Shown here: piece after piece, positions 8,413-18,700 of the stretch
Layout of the letters: each line of letters opens with the position of its first letter
Numbering within the stretch: the stretch's first letter is position 1
Assembly (NCBI GenBank): GCA_017628305.1
Contig: JAGBZI010000011.1
Coordinates: 1-38,287 of the forward strand
DNA: 38,287 nt
Direction: 5' to 3'
Origin: Tidjanibacter sp.
Lineage (GTDB): Bacteria > Bacteroidota > Bacteroidia > Bacteroidales > Rikenellaceae
Notes under the pieces: model-generated
Seen by the model: only the letters and a program-made list of their open reading frames with translations
What the model was told of the DNA's origin: nothing
Databases searched by the model: none
Translations under genes and position numbers: made by a program

Positions 8413-9396
8413 TTTATTGAGCACTCCCCAGAGAGCATCCTTCAGCTCCGTAATGCCCTGCATAGCCACCGATGAGATGAAGTAGGCGGGGATACCCTCG
8501 GGAAGTGTTCCCTTCAGGTGGTCGATAATCTCCTCATCCACCATATCGCACTTGGTGATGGCCAGCAGCCTCTCTTTGTCGAGCAACTCGGGGTTGTACT
8601 CCCTCAGCTCACCGAGCAGGATTTCATACTCACGGGTAATGTCGTCGCTATCGGCAGGAACCATGAAGAGCAACACAGAGTTGCGCTCGATGTGTCGCAG
8701 GAACCTCATACCGAGGCCACGCCCCTCGTGCGCACCCTCAATGATACCGGGGATGTCTGCCATTACAAACGAGTGGCCATCCCTCACCTCCACAATGCCG
8801 AGGTTGGGCTCGAGTGTTGTGAACGCGTAGTTGGCAATCTTGGGCTTGGCTGCCGACACCACGCTGAGCAGGGTCGACTTACCCGCATTGGGGAAGCCCA
8901 CCAGACCCACATCGGCCAACACCTTGAGCTCCAAGATGAAGGCACCCTCCAGACCCTCCTCGCCGGGCTGTGCGTATCGGGGAGCCTGATTGGTGGCAGT
9001 CTTGAAGTGCCAGTTGCCGAGGCCACCACGACCGCCCTTGAGCAGCACAAGCTCCTCGCCGTGGGAGGTCACCTCACCCACAATTTCGCCGGTTTCAGCG
9101 TCGCGAGCCACCGTACCGAGTGGCACCTCGATAATCTGGTCGGCAGCGCTCTTGCCCGACATACGCGAGCCACCACCCGACTCGCCATCCTTGGCAAAGA
9201 CATGGCGGGCATACTTGAGGTGGATGAGGGTCCAATATTGGCTGTTACCGCGCAGGATGACGCTACCACCCGAGCCGCCATCACCTCCATCGGGGCCGCC
9301 ATAGGCCACAAATTTCTCCCTGCGGAAGTGGGCACTGCCCGAGCCACCCGCACCCGAGCGGCAAAATATCTTCACATAATCGACGAAGTTCGACAT
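8410..9396 (-). CDS. obgE: GTPase ObgE/CgtA
   Basis: A 328-residue protein with the glycine-rich Obg domain (about 1-158, with [12 protein letters not shown] near 33-44 and GGRGGLGN at 121-128), then the G domain: GFPNAGKST (167-175), [16 protein letters not shown] starting at 214, and TKCD (281-284) in place of NKxD. It stops shortly after the G domain, so the C-terminal OCT domain of some Obg proteins is absent. Obg associates with 50S subunits and links their maturation to (p)ppGpp and growth control. It is the last gene of the - strand run and its stop codon lies against the shared terminator. Confidence 0.97.
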   Translation of the reverse strand: MSNFVDYVKIFCRSGAGGSGSAHFRREKFVAYGGPDGGDGGSGGSVILRGNSQYWTLIHLKYARHVFAKDGESGGGSRMSGKSAADQIIEVPLGTVARDAETGEIVGEVTSHGEELVLLKGGRGGLGNWHFKTATNQAPRYAQPGEEGLEGAFILELKVLADVGLVGFPNAGKSTLLSVVSAAKPKIANYAFTTLEPNLGIVEVRDGHSFVMADIPGIIEGAHEGRGLGMRFLRHIERNSVLLFMVPADSDDITREYEILLGELREYNPELLDKERLLAITKCDMVDEEIIDHLKGTLPEGIPAYFISSVAMQGITELKDALWGVLNK

Positions 9397-9444
9397 ATTA
9401 TTTCCAATCTCTCTTGATTAAATTATTTCCGGCCACAAAGATAA

Positions 9445-10191
9445 CTAAAAATCGCAAGCCCGCAAAACGCCATCCACCGAGTGGATAACAAGTTGGTAGC
9501 TTTGTGCGAAGTAGTCGGCCACACCCGCCACTCGACACTCCCCCTCGGGCACCCTGTCGTCGTTGAATATACCATAGGGCGAGAGCCTTACACGGAGCGT
9601 ATCGCTCGGTGTTGCCACATCCACGAGGGTTGCGGTGCGCACCTCAGCGAGGTCGCTCCATCGGCTTCCTGCCTCCACAAACCTCACCCCCATCACCTCC
9701 ACAGCTGTGGCTATGTGGTCGGCCGAGAGGGAGGCGATGGTCACCCTCTGGTGTTCTACACTCTCCTGCCCCACCGTGGAGCACCTTGCCATCCACTCAC
9801 CCAGCGGTATGGGCTCCACCTCGGCAGAGCTCTCCGAGGGGGCACCCACCTGCACCGAACGACCATAGGCGCCAATTTGAAGCCCCGTGCACCTCACCCT
9901 CAGACGGTCGCCCACCGAGAAGTATTCGTGGAGCTCATAGCAGTCGATGGAGAAGAAGAGTCCTCCTGTGGTGTCTTGCAGCGCGAGTCTTCGGCGGAAA
10001 TCACCATAGCGGTCGCTGCTCACAACAACCCCCTCCACCGTACACTCCTCGGCGATGGTTCGCGGATAGCCGCCATAGAGGCCGCGCAGCTCGCCGAGCG
10101 ACACCACCACGGGCTCCTCGGCCTTGGCACACCCCATCAGCACCACAAGGGCACACACCGCGCCAATGAATCTAATGCTTCTGCACATCAT
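9445..10191 (-). CDS. DUF5689-type lipoprotein (distal gene)
   Basis: A 248-residue protein with a lipoprotein signal (hydrophobic 7-20, lipobox LMGC with Cys21). The following region (VSLGELRGLYGG, then VEGVVVSSDRYGDFRRRLALQDTTGG) has the OB-like beta pattern I associate with DUF5689, found in surface lipoproteins of Bacteroidota. An AAGGAG lies 5 nt before the first of two adjacent ATG codons. The gene overlaps its upstream neighbour by 20 bp, indicating translational coupling with a second DUF5689-like lipoprotein and a TonB-receptor-like barrel. It is probably anchored to the outer membrane and works with that barrel. The substrate is unknown. Confidence 0.75.
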   Translation of the reverse strand: MMCRSIRFIGAVCALVVLMGCAKAEEPVVVSLGELRGLYGGYPRTIAEECTVEGVVVSSDRYGDFRRRLALQDTTGGLFFSIDCYELHEYFSVGDRLRVRCTGLQIGAYGRSVQVGAPSESSAEVEPIPLGEWMARCSTVGQESVEHQRVTIASLSADHIATAVEVMGVRFVEAGSRWSDLAEVRTATLVDVATPSDTLRVRLSPYGIFNDDRVPEGECRVAGVADYFAQSYQLVIHSVDGVLRACDF

Positions 10192-10945
10192 CTATTCTCC
10201 TTATTTTCAACAGCGGCACCTCAGCACCCTTGTAGTTCACGCGGTAGAGTATGCCACATACTTTCAACTCATAGGAGGGTATCCTCAGCTCCGCAAAATC
10301 GGCATAGCGGCTGCAACGCACCAGCACCACCTCGCCTGTGGGGGCCACAAAGGGATGCTCCACATAACTGCCATAGTCGGTTGCGCCCCACTGCTCTGCG
10401 GAGCCTCCATGCGTCAATCCATCCATGCAGACCAACCGACCACACATCTCCAGATCCGCTTCGTTTGGGAGTATCGACCTCGGTTGTGGCTCCCCCTCAA
10501 CCCTCCAAGCCACCACACGCTCCATTATGTCGCGTCGGTCGGCCAGAGGTTCCACCTTACGACCGCTCCACTTGTAGGGTGGGTAGCCGAGCTGCATCAC
10601 CCCCTCCTCGCGAGCCACCATCAACCCCTCGGCCTCCACCGACACCACAGCACCCACGGGATAGAGTGCCGCCATGTCGTAGAGCCCGATGTGAATCTCC
10701 ACGGCACTCGAATCATCCTCCACCACCATTGTGCGATAGAAGTTTCCGCCGAGGTCGTTGGCGACCACACGCCCCACAATTCTGGAACCCTCGGGCAACA
10801 CCTCTCCCCTTTCGGCCCACTCGGCGAGCTCCTCGATGGGGAGGGTGGCCACGGGTGGTTCACCCAATGGCTCCACGGGGTCGAAGTTGTGTGTGCAACT
10901 CCACAGCGCAAGCAGCAGTAGTATATATAGGTGCTTAAAACTCAT
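10172..10945 (-). CDS. DUF5689-type lipoprotein (proximal gene)
   Basis: A 257-residue protein beginning with a hydrophobic stretch that ends in a lipobox-like LWSC (Cys17; Trp at -2 is unusual). IPEELAEWAERGE-like sequence, then GRVVANDLGGNFYRTMVVEDD, repeats the beta pattern of the downstream lipoprotein, so the two look like diverged paralogues. The start overlaps the end of the barrel gene by 11 bp and its end overlaps the next lipoprotein by 20 bp: a tightly coupled three-gene unit. The barrel plus two DUF5689 lipoproteins suggests an outer-membrane assembly, by analogy with the TonB-receptor/lipoprotein pairs of the phylum. The partner role is inferred. Confidence 0.72.
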   Translation of the reverse strand: MSFKHLYILLLLALWSCTHNFDPVEPLGEPPVATLPIEELAEWAERGEVLPEGSRIVGRVVANDLGGNFYRTMVVEDDSSAVEIHIGLYDMAALYPVGAVVSVEAEGLMVAREEGVMQLGYPPYKWSGRKVEPLADRRDIMERVVAWRVEGEPQPRSILPNEADLEMCGRLVCMDGLTHGGSAEQWGATDYGSYVEHPFVAPTGEVVLVRCSRYADFAELRIPSYELKVCGILYRVNYKGAEVPLLKIRRIDDVQKH

Positions 10946-13265
10946 AGGCTATCGAGAGGTATGCGTGGCGAGGATAGAGGTGGCGATATTTTGCGGGGTG
11001 CGGAGTGTAGGAGATTTCATACTCCCTCTCCACAACCTTCATACGCGATGGCTGATAGCCACCGCTGTAGGGTGTGGTGCTGTTGAGCAGGTTGCGCACC
11101 GAGAGTGTTGCCGAGAGTGGTCCCCACCTGCGGTTCACGAAGAGCGACACTGTGCATGCGCCACCCATCTCCACGGGTGTGGATAGTTGTTTCTCCTCCT
11201 CGGGTGTGAGTCGCAGCCCCTGCACATAGTCCGACACAAAGAGTAGCGACGGCTCCAGCGTGCGACCACCCACAGCCACCACCTCACCGCCTAGCAGCCA
11301 CCCGCGACGGGTGAAGTAACGCCCCACAAGTGCGGCCACAAGTTTTGGCGAGGAGGAGGCGCCAAGCGAGCGTGTGCGGAGCCTCGACCCCTTTACTGTG
11401 AGTGCTCCCGAGTGGTAATCCACGATGTCGGCCACCCCGTCGGAGAGATAGTTGACGGTGGAGAGTGAGGCATGCGCCTCGAGGGTGAGCCTTGTGGAGG
11501 GCACGCGGGCAATGGCCGACACCTCGACACCCACTCCACATCGGGGTACCCCTTGGGCCAAAAGCGAGGAGTAGCACCCCGAGAGGTCGTTCCAGAAACT
11601 CTCGGCCACACCTCCACCCCACTCCGCACGGCTATAGAGTGTGGCATAGAGCGCCACCCACTCCACGCTGCCCGAGGCGGTGAGCTGCAAGTTTGCCAAC
11701 TTGTGTAGCGAGGCGTAGGGGTTGGGGGTCATGGCCCCTTCCGAGGAGGCGTAGAGCTCCTCCCAGTAGGGTGCCGAGCATAGGAGGTTGGCCACCGTGG
11801 CAAGATTAACACCCTCCGTTTCGTGGTGCCAAGCAGCCCTCAACCCTCCCGAGGTGAAGCCATCCGCCCTCTCCGCACTGTGGCCCCAATAGGCAAGCCT
11901 TTCGCCACCCAGCTCACCTGCCACCGAGAGGTAGCCCACACGGAGGGGCCTGTTGAGGGCGCCATAGATGGCCCACGACGAGGAGGCCACACGATAGTCG
12001 TAGAGGTCGAAGGAGGGGTGCAGCGAGTTACCACCCAGCAGGTCGCCCGCAAGCGAGTAGTTGTGGCTACTGTGGGCCTCGAGGCGCACGCCAATGGTTG
12101 CCCCCTCCAGCCCTTCGAGCGAGAGAGAGCCGTCGAGCACCGCCGAGAGCTGGTCGCGCCTCTCGTCTATCATAGCATAGTGCACTCCGTCGGGCGAGAG
12201 GTGGTTGGCATGGTAGAGGGCATCCCACCCCACTTGCGTATATCGTTTGTCGCCCTCGAGCCATACATTGCGGGCAATGAGTGCCACATTAGGGTCGCCC
12301 TGAGCGTCGGGCAGGTAGGTGTAGTGGTCGGGCAGAGGGTTGGGTGCCGAGGCCCAATCGAGCGAGCTACGCGTGCGGCGACCACCCCTCAGGAGCAACG
12401 ACACATTGGCCCTTGCGAGCAGATAGGGGTCCACAGCATCCCACGCCACAAAGAGCAGCGGCACACACTCCTTCACCACCCGCGAGGGGCGCACCTTCCC
12501 CTCCTGCAATCCCCAATAGGAGTTGTAGAGATTGTTGCCCGAGAGCGAGAAGAGCTCCTCGGTATTCCAGCTACGCTGCGAACGCTCCGAGGGGGCCACC
12601 CCCACCGCCCCATAGAGCGAGTGGAGAATTCCTTCGGAGGAGTCCCACATGTGGTGAGCCGAGAGCCACAGCTGCTCGGAGGAGGAGTAAAGCCCCTCTA
12701 TGTGGCTGTCGGGGCCCATTCGGCCACCCACGGCAAGGAGTAGAGCGGTGCTGTCGGCGAGGGTGTGGAGGGTGGTGTAGTTCATCCCCACGAGATAGTT
12801 GCGCGTGGAGAGTTGTGTGCGAAGTCGAGTGGGTATCTTGGCCCCGATGAGCGAGGGGGCAAATTGTTCGGCACGCAGGCTACAACCTCCCGTGGACGAC
12901 GCACCACTCGGCAAGCTCTGCCGCCCAAGTGAGGCCACACGCAGGAGTGTCTGCACTCCGTAGTCGGGGTATCGCTCGAGGGGCTCTGTGAGGGCCACTC
13001 GGCCCAAACGAGTCACAAGCGACGAGCGCCCCTCGCCACGAAACGAGTAGTCCACAAAAGAGAACCCGTAGCGGGCAAACCCCTCAAAGGGGTTGTCGGC
13101 TACGGGTAGTTGCATGAGGTGATACTCCCCATCGGAGGCCCACATTTCGGCCTCTATCCACGACGGATTTTCGCGATAGTAGCTATCGCTAAGCTGTTGC
13201 GCCCACAGCTCCTGCACAACAACAAGAGCCAACAATACCAATCCATATCTGCGAGGTAGCGTCAT
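10935..13265 (-). CDS. TonB-dependent-receptor-like outer-membrane barrel with reduced or missing plug
   Basis: The 776-residue protein has a signal peptide (cleavage likely after LWA, residue 22) and a long series of alternating amphipathic strands ending in AYLSIAYEF, with the terminal aromatic typical of outer-membrane barrels. The C-terminal part (SVRNLLNSTTPYSGGYQPSR) and the middle (LFSLSGNNLYNSYWGLQEGKVRPSRVV region) resemble the barrel of a Bacteroidota TonB-dependent receptor group. However, the usual carboxypeptidase-like N-terminal domain, a recognisable TonB box and most of the roughly 130-residue plug are not evident. Only about residues 50-110 might be an eroded plug. It starts 26 nt after nadE and overlaps a lipoprotein gene. 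It may be a channel rather than an energised receptor. Confidence 0.7.
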   Translation of the reverse strand: MTLPRRYGLVLLALVVVQELWAQQLSDSYYRENPSWIEAEMWASDGEYHLMQLPVADNPFEGFARYGFSFVDYSFRGEGRSSLVTRLGRVALTEPLERYPDYGVQTLLRVASLGRQSLPSGASSTGGCSLRAEQFAPSLIGAKIPTRLRTQLSTRNYLVGMNYTTLHTLADSTALLLAVGGRMGPDSHIEGLYSSSEQLWLSAHHMWDSSEGILHSLYGAVGVAPSERSQRSWNTEELFSLSGNNLYNSYWGLQEGKVRPSRVVKECVPLLFVAWDAVDPYLLARANVSLLLRGGRRTRSSLDWASAPNPLPDHYTYLPDAQGDPNVALIARNVWLEGDKRYTQVGWDALYHANHLSPDGVHYAMIDERRDQLSAVLDGSLSLEGLEGATIGVRLEAHSSHNYSLAGDLLGGNSLHPSFDLYDYRVASSSWAIYGALNRPLRVGYLSVAGELGGERLAYWGHSAERADGFTSGGLRAAWHHETEGVNLATVANLLCSAPYWEELYASSEGAMTPNPYASLHKLANLQLTASGSVEWVALYATLYSRAEWGGGVAESFWNDLSGCYSSLLAQGVPRCGVGVEVSAIARVPSTRLTLEAHASLSTVNYLSDGVADIVDYHSGALTVKGSRLRTRSLGASSSPKLVAALVGRYFTRRGWLLGGEVVAVGGRTLEPSLLFVSDYVQGLRLTPEEEKQLSTPVEMGGACTVSLFVNRRWGPLSATLSVRNLLNSTTPYSGGYQPSRMKVVEREYEISYTPHPAKYRHLYPRHAYLSIAYEF

Positions 13266-13291
13266 TGGTGGGCGTATTTTATAGCTTGCAG

Positions 13292-14077
13292 TTAAATTTT
13301 CACATCCTTGGGAAGGGTGCAGATGGGGATGGGCTCCATCTTGTGACGGTTAGCGCGGTTGCGTCGCACATAAATCTCCATCACCTCCCTCTGGCGTCCC
13401 TCGAAGTCGGCCACATCGGCCCCTCTCTCCCACTCTGCCATGGCCCACTCCAGCTCGGGATAGGTGGCGCCAATCTGGTCCTCGTCGCTGCGGTCGTCGC
13501 CAAAGAGTCCGTCGGTGGGTTTGGCCTTCAGGATGGAGGCTGTAACACCCAGCCACTCGGCCAACTCGAAGACTTCGGACTTTGTGAGGTCCCCGATGGG
13601 GCTTATATCCACGCCGCCATCGCCCCACTTGGTGTAGAACCCGATGCCGAAATCCTCAATCTTGTTGCCTGTGCCTGCCACGAGAGCGCCTCGCAGACCT
13701 GCATAGAAGTAGAGGGTGGTCATGCGCAGTCGTGCTCGGGTGTTGGCCGTTGTGAGCTCATAGTTTTCGCCCTTGCGAGGGAGTGCCGAGAGCAACTCCT
13801 CGTAGGCAGCGGTGAGGTCAGCCGATGTGCGCTCCACATTGGGGTAGATATTTTGGAGCCATGCGGAGTGCTCCGCTGCTCGGCTCACCTGTGCGGCGGC
13901 CTGATGAATGGGGAGCTCCACACAGAGGGTGGGGAGCCCTGTGCGTGCACAGAGGGTAGAGACAAGTGCCGAGTCGATGCCGCCCGAGATACCCACCACA
14001 AAACCCTTGGTGCCACACCCTGCAGCGTAGCCACTGAGCCAGCTGACAATGTAGTCAACAACTTTTTCGCAATTCAT
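13292..14077 (-). CDS. nadE: NAD(+) synthase, ammonia-dependent type
   Basis: A 261-residue N-type ATP pyrophosphatase. SGGIDS at 31-36 is the PP-loop that binds ATP pyrophosphate, and RSDEDQIGATYPELE in the C-terminal third fits NadE. There is no N-terminal glutaminase (nitrilase) domain, so ammonia is the expected nitrogen donor for converting deamido-NAD to NAD. The gene sits between two outer-membrane barrel genes with gaps of 21 and 26 nt, an operon position that reflects co-expression more than a shared pathway. Confidence 0.93.
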   Translation of the reverse strand: MNCEKVVDYIVSWLSGYAAGCGTKGFVVGISGGIDSALVSTLCARTGLPTLCVELPIHQAAAQVSRAAEHSAWLQNIYPNVERTSADLTAAYEELLSALPRKGENYELTTANTRARLRMTTLYFYAGLRGALVAGTGNKIEDFGIGFYTKWGDGGVDISPIGDLTKSEVFELAEWLGVTASILKAKPTDGLFGDDRSDEDQIGATYPELEWAMAEWERGADVADFEGRQREVMEIYVRRNRANRHKMEPIPICTLPKDVKI

Positions 14078-14098
14078 AGTTTTATATCGTTTTCTCCA

Positions 14099-15751
14099 CT
14101 AAAAACAGATGCGGACACCCATGCGGAACCCTGCGCCGGGTGCTTTGTAGGTTGCCCAATGGTAGATGGGCTGATTCAGGAGGTTGTCGCCTCGGAGCCA
14201 CACCGAGGTACGCTTCGAGCGGTGCCACACACCCTCCACGCCGAGGTCGAACCACCCGGGAACCTCCATCAGTTCGGCCGAGCCATCCACCTTGCGGCAG
14301 GTCACCTCCATGGCGGTTTTCCACTCTCCGCCCACGCGCACCTCCCACCTCTTGGCAGGCACAAGGCGCATCTCCAGATGTCCCTCCCAGCTACGAGGGC
14401 GGAACTCGGCGGTGGCGCTCTCGGCAACTCCCAGCGAGGTGTAGCGCACGCTGGCCTCGAGGGTCATGGTGCGTGTTGCACGCCACAAAGCCTCCGCCTC
14501 GCCATACCACACCCTCTGGCCCTGGCTGTAGCCATAGTCGAGCAGCGAGGAGCCCTCGGTCACCACCTCGAACATGTAGGTGGAGAACCAGCGGGTAGCA
14601 CCCGACAGTTTGTATGTCACACGCCCCACATCGCCCTTCACACCCAGCTCGGCGAGGAAAATCTTGCGGCTATCCACGGGGAGCATTGCCATATAGGGGT
14701 TGTTCCACAGTCCTCGCCTTGTAACTTGGGTCTGCACATCGTTGGCCACGGTGACATAGGGCACAGCAAACGCATAGCGGTCATAGCTGGCGGCGATGCT
14801 CGCCACCACGCCATTGAGTGAGTTGTTGGCACCCTTGTAGACCATGTGGTCATAGCCTGCCATCACATCCACGGGTATCCACCTTCCCAACCTGAACGAC
14901 CACTCGGGAACGAGGGTCACGGAGGTGTCGTAGTAGGGCTCGCGGCATGTGGAGTTTATGCCCGAGTAGTGGAACTCCACTCGGCGTGGCAGCCAACTCT
15001 TCACCCTATTGAGCCCCACGAGGCCATAGTTGAAGTTGAACCTCCACACATTCTCGCCCACACCGTTCCATGCGTAGAGTCCCATGGCATTGGCATCGTA
15101 GGCAAGGGAGGATTTATCGTTGTAGGTGCCCGCAATTTTCACCCTTGCCTCCACATCGTGGACCGACACAAAGGGCCTTTTGCCATCGCCTACCCCCACT
15201 CCGCCATAGCTCTCGCCCAGCGAACCACGGTAGACCACATCGGCCGAAAGATGGGTGCGCTCACCGATGGTCGAGCCATACGACACACCCGCACGGTTGC
15301 GCATCAGAAGTGCCGAAGTGCGTTCGCCATCGAGGTTAGTTGTCCTCCCCTCCGACCCTTCGTGGTTGAGCCACACGAGCAGCTGGGTATTCTGGTTAGC
15401 CACGGGGCTCCAGTAGATATCGGCCTCGCTCTGGAGGGGTAGTCCGGCACCCACATTCAGGTAGAGGTTGGTGGGTACGCTCCACTCGGCAGCCGAGATT
15501 GGGAGGGGTTCGAGCGAACGGGGCTCAAACTCCACGATGTGTGCCGTGGGGCGTATGCGATAGCTCAGTTCGGGGCGCACGATGGTGGTGTCGAGCAGTG
15601 CCACTTCCTGTTCGATGCGCTCGGCACCGCGGACCACCACTTCATACTCCTTCTGCACCTCAATATGTTTCGTAAAGCCCTCCTGCTCTTGGCCGCGGGC
15701 TGTGGCCACCATTGCGAAGGTTGCCACCATCATTATTGCTAATCTCTTCAT
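14099..15751 (-). CDS. Outer-membrane beta-barrel protein paired with the TPR protein
   Basis: The 550-residue protein has a signal peptide (about 1-20, cleavage near ARG-Q) and a region rich in short beta strands throughout, ending GVRICF with a C-terminal Phe as expected for Bam-inserted barrels. LRGDNLLNQPIYHW near the end resembles the last strands of TonB-receptor barrels, but it is too short for a full receptor and no plug is visible. It begins 16 nt after the 1000-residue TPR gene, so the two are co-translated. A role as the membrane partner of that periplasmic TPR protein is plausible but unproven. I cannot name a function. Confidence 0.7.
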   Translation of the reverse strand: MKRLAIMMVATFAMVATARGQEQEGFTKHIEVQKEYEVVVRGAERIEQEVALLDTTIVRPELSYRIRPTAHIVEFEPRSLEPLPISAAEWSVPTNLYLNVGAGLPLQSEADIYWSPVANQNTQLLVWLNHEGSEGRTTNLDGERTSALLMRNRAGVSYGSTIGERTHLSADVVYRGSLGESYGGVGVGDGKRPFVSVHDVEARVKIAGTYNDKSSLAYDANAMGLYAWNGVGENVWRFNFNYGLVGLNRVKSWLPRRVEFHYSGINSTCREPYYDTSVTLVPEWSFRLGRWIPVDVMAGYDHMVYKGANNSLNGVVASIAASYDRYAFAVPYVTVANDVQTQVTRRGLWNNPYMAMLPVDSRKIFLAELGVKGDVGRVTYKLSGATRWFSTYMFEVVTEGSSLLDYGYSQGQRVWYGEAEALWRATRTMTLEASVRYTSLGVAESATAEFRPRSWEGHLEMRLVPAKRWEVRVGGEWKTAMEVTCRKVDGSAELMEVPGWFDLGVEGVWHRSKRTSVWLRGDNLLNQPIYHWATYKAPGAGFRMGVRICF

Positions 15752-15767
15752 TCTGTGGGAGTGATAG

Positions 15768-18700
15768 TTATTGATTATCCGAGAGGCTTGCCACTTTTTC
15801 GCGTGCGGCGTCGATTATGCCGTCGGTGGTATTGGAGTAGCCGTCCACCACACTCTGGTAGGTGGCCCTTGCTTGGAAGAGGTCGCCTCTGGAGGTGTAG
15901 ACATCTCCCAACAGCAGGAACGACTTGGCGAGCCAATAGGCGTGGGGGGTATTCTTATCGGCAAACTCATAGACGAGGCTTTCGGCCTTCTCGAAACTGC
16001 CATACTTAAATGCGGTGTCGATAATCTTGTAGAAACTCTCTGCACCTTCGGGGTTGCTCACATCCTCGCTGAGGGCGCTGTAGATGGCCACTGCGGGGTT
16101 GCGTTTGCCTTGTGCCTCGAGGGCTCCGGCCTTGGCAAATCGTGCCTTGCGCACCAGAGCGTCGGTGGCATCGGCGTGGGCCACAACTTGGTCGGCCACA
16201 GCCACCACCACTGCGGCATCATCCGACTGCACCGCAGCATCGAGGTATTTCTCCAGAGCCGCCACCCTCTCGGCGCTGTTGGGAGCAATCTCCGACAGTT
16301 TGGCATAGGCCTCGGCCGCAGCCCTCCAGTCGGCACCTGCTGCCGCGAGTTGAGCCAGACGCTCATAGCCTCTCTGGGTGTAGGAGTTGTAGTAGAGCGA
16401 GGTGAGCCTTGTGAGCCTTTCGCGTGCGGCCAGCGAGTCGCCCGTGGTAGCGTGGCAGTCGGCCGCATAGTAGAGCGCCGCTGCGGAGTAGACACCCTCG
16501 GGATTTTCGGTGATATACTTGTCGAAGGCGGCCGATGCAGCCACCTTATCGCCGCCGATGTAGAGCCTCTGGGCAGCCACGAAGCTGAGCGAGTCGCGCT
16601 GCACACTTCCGAGGTCGCTGTTCATACCCTCCTCGTCGGCATATTTGAAATAGTCGTCCACATCACCGCTCTCGATATAGATGTTCCTAATCTCTGCCAG
16701 AGCGTTGTGTGCTTCGCGCGAGCCACGGGTGAGGCCCACAATCTTTTTGTAGGTAGCCAGAGCCTCCTCGTCGCGCCCCACATTGCGGTAGGCAAGGCCG
16801 AGGTCGGCAAGTGCGGCCACATAGTCCCTCGAGGCTTGGTTGTGGGAGGTGAACTCCTCGAGCACCTTCACAGCCCTTGGGTACTCGCCTGCCGAGAGGA
16901 GTGTGTTGCCCAGCTCGTAGTAGGCGCGGGTGACATAGTTACCCTTGCCCTGCCTCACGATGTTCTCCAGAGCCGACACGCGCCCCATAACATTGCCTGC
17001 CAACCCCTCCATCATTGCCACTCGGTAGGCGCCATAGAACCTTTCGGGGGTGTCGGTGGCGGCACTCGAGGCATAGAGGCGGGCAGCTGCGGAATACTCC
17101 TTCAAGGCAGCCTTGGCATCGCCCATACGGTTGTGGGCATCGGCCCAGAAGCTATCTCTCTCGTTACGCTCGGCCACAAACCCGCGGAAATCCTCATAGG
17201 CCGACTCGAAACGGGTTGCGTTGAAGTTTGCATAGCCCTTGTTGTAGAGCGCAAAAGGATACTCATTGTGGTGGTTTCTCTCGAGAGCGAGGTATTGGTC
17301 GAACATCGAGGCGGCCTGTTTGTAGCGCCCCAGCGAGTAGTCAATCTCGCCCAGCAGGAAGAGTGTGCGTGCAAAGATGTCGTCGCTGTAGTCCTTGTAG
17401 TCGAGGGCGATATTGCAGTACTCCTCGCTCTCCTCCAGCGCGCCTCGGCTGTAACACTCGGCAGCGTAGTAGTAGGCCACGCTCTGCATGGCGGCCTTCA
17501 CACGACCTCCCGACCCCTCGAACTCCTTGAGGGTAGCGTATGCACCCTTCAGGTCGTTGGCGGCATAGCAGGCCGAGATGAGGTAGCCCTCCATCTCTGC
17601 GCGGTGGGCCGAGCGGGGATAGGCGCGCAGGTAGCTGCGCAGCGACTGTATCTCCTCATTGAAGTTGGAGCCTCCGAGCTCCACTTGCAGTTTGCAGTAG
17701 TTGTAGTGAGCATCCTCCCTCATGCGGTCATCCTCACCACCCGTGTAGGCCATCGAGAAGCAATGCATCGCCCCCCTCTTGTCGCCCCAGCGGAGCAGGC
17801 AGTCGGCCAAATGGTAGGAGGCGTTGCGGGTGAGGCTGTCCTCGGCACCACAGGCACCTCGCAGGTAGACAGCGGCCCTCTCCCACTTCTGGAGACGGTA
17901 GAGAGCATAGCCCACCATGTAGTTCTCCTCGCGGCTGAGCGTCACCCCCTCCTCCTTGAGTGCTTCGAGGTGGCGCACCACCTCGCTCCACTCCTCCAGA
18001 GCAAAGCAACTCTGGGCCGCACAGCGATAAATCTCGCCTCTTCGGGTGCCCTCCACACCGTCGAGCACCACATCGGCATTGGCAGCCACATAGCGGTCGT
18101 TGCCCAAGCGGGCCTCGACATTGAGCAGATAGTAGGGAAGGATGGGGCCATAATCGGCCACATTTTTCAGCTGTGTGAAGTGGTTGCGAGCCTCCGCCCA
18201 CTCTTCGGCCTCGTAGGCTATCGAGCCCAACAGGTAGCGCGAGTGGTAGTAGAGCTCTCCGTGACGCGAGAGTCGCTGGAGCCACTCACGGCTCATCTCC
18301 TTCTCGCCGAGCAGGTAGTAGGCATGGCCACACTCGAAGGCGAGCTCCTCGGCCTCCTCGTCGGAGAGGGCTGCGATGTCGACCATCTCGAAGGTGTCCA
18401 CCGCTTGCTGCGGGTTGCCCCACTCATACTCCTCGCCACCGAGGGCCAAGAGTGCTTCGTTGATATAGGGCGACGAGGGGTTGTCTTCCACAAACCTACG
18501 GAGTTCTGCTGCGCCATTGCCGAGCTTGGCCCTGCACATGGCGGCCAGAAAATCCACCTCGCCACACACCACGGGGGAGGTGTGGAGCAGGAAGGTGGCC
18601 GACGAGCGTGCGGCGCCGAGTTCTCGCTCGGCCTCGCGATACTTACCCATCTCATAGAGGTTGCGCGAGCGCTGGAGGTAATCCTCGAGGGTGCGTGTCT

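Noticed and set aside
13265..14821. + strand open frame opposite nadE and the 550-residue barrel gene
   Set aside because: The opposite strand encodes NadE with the SGGIDS motif; the + frame shows no domain.
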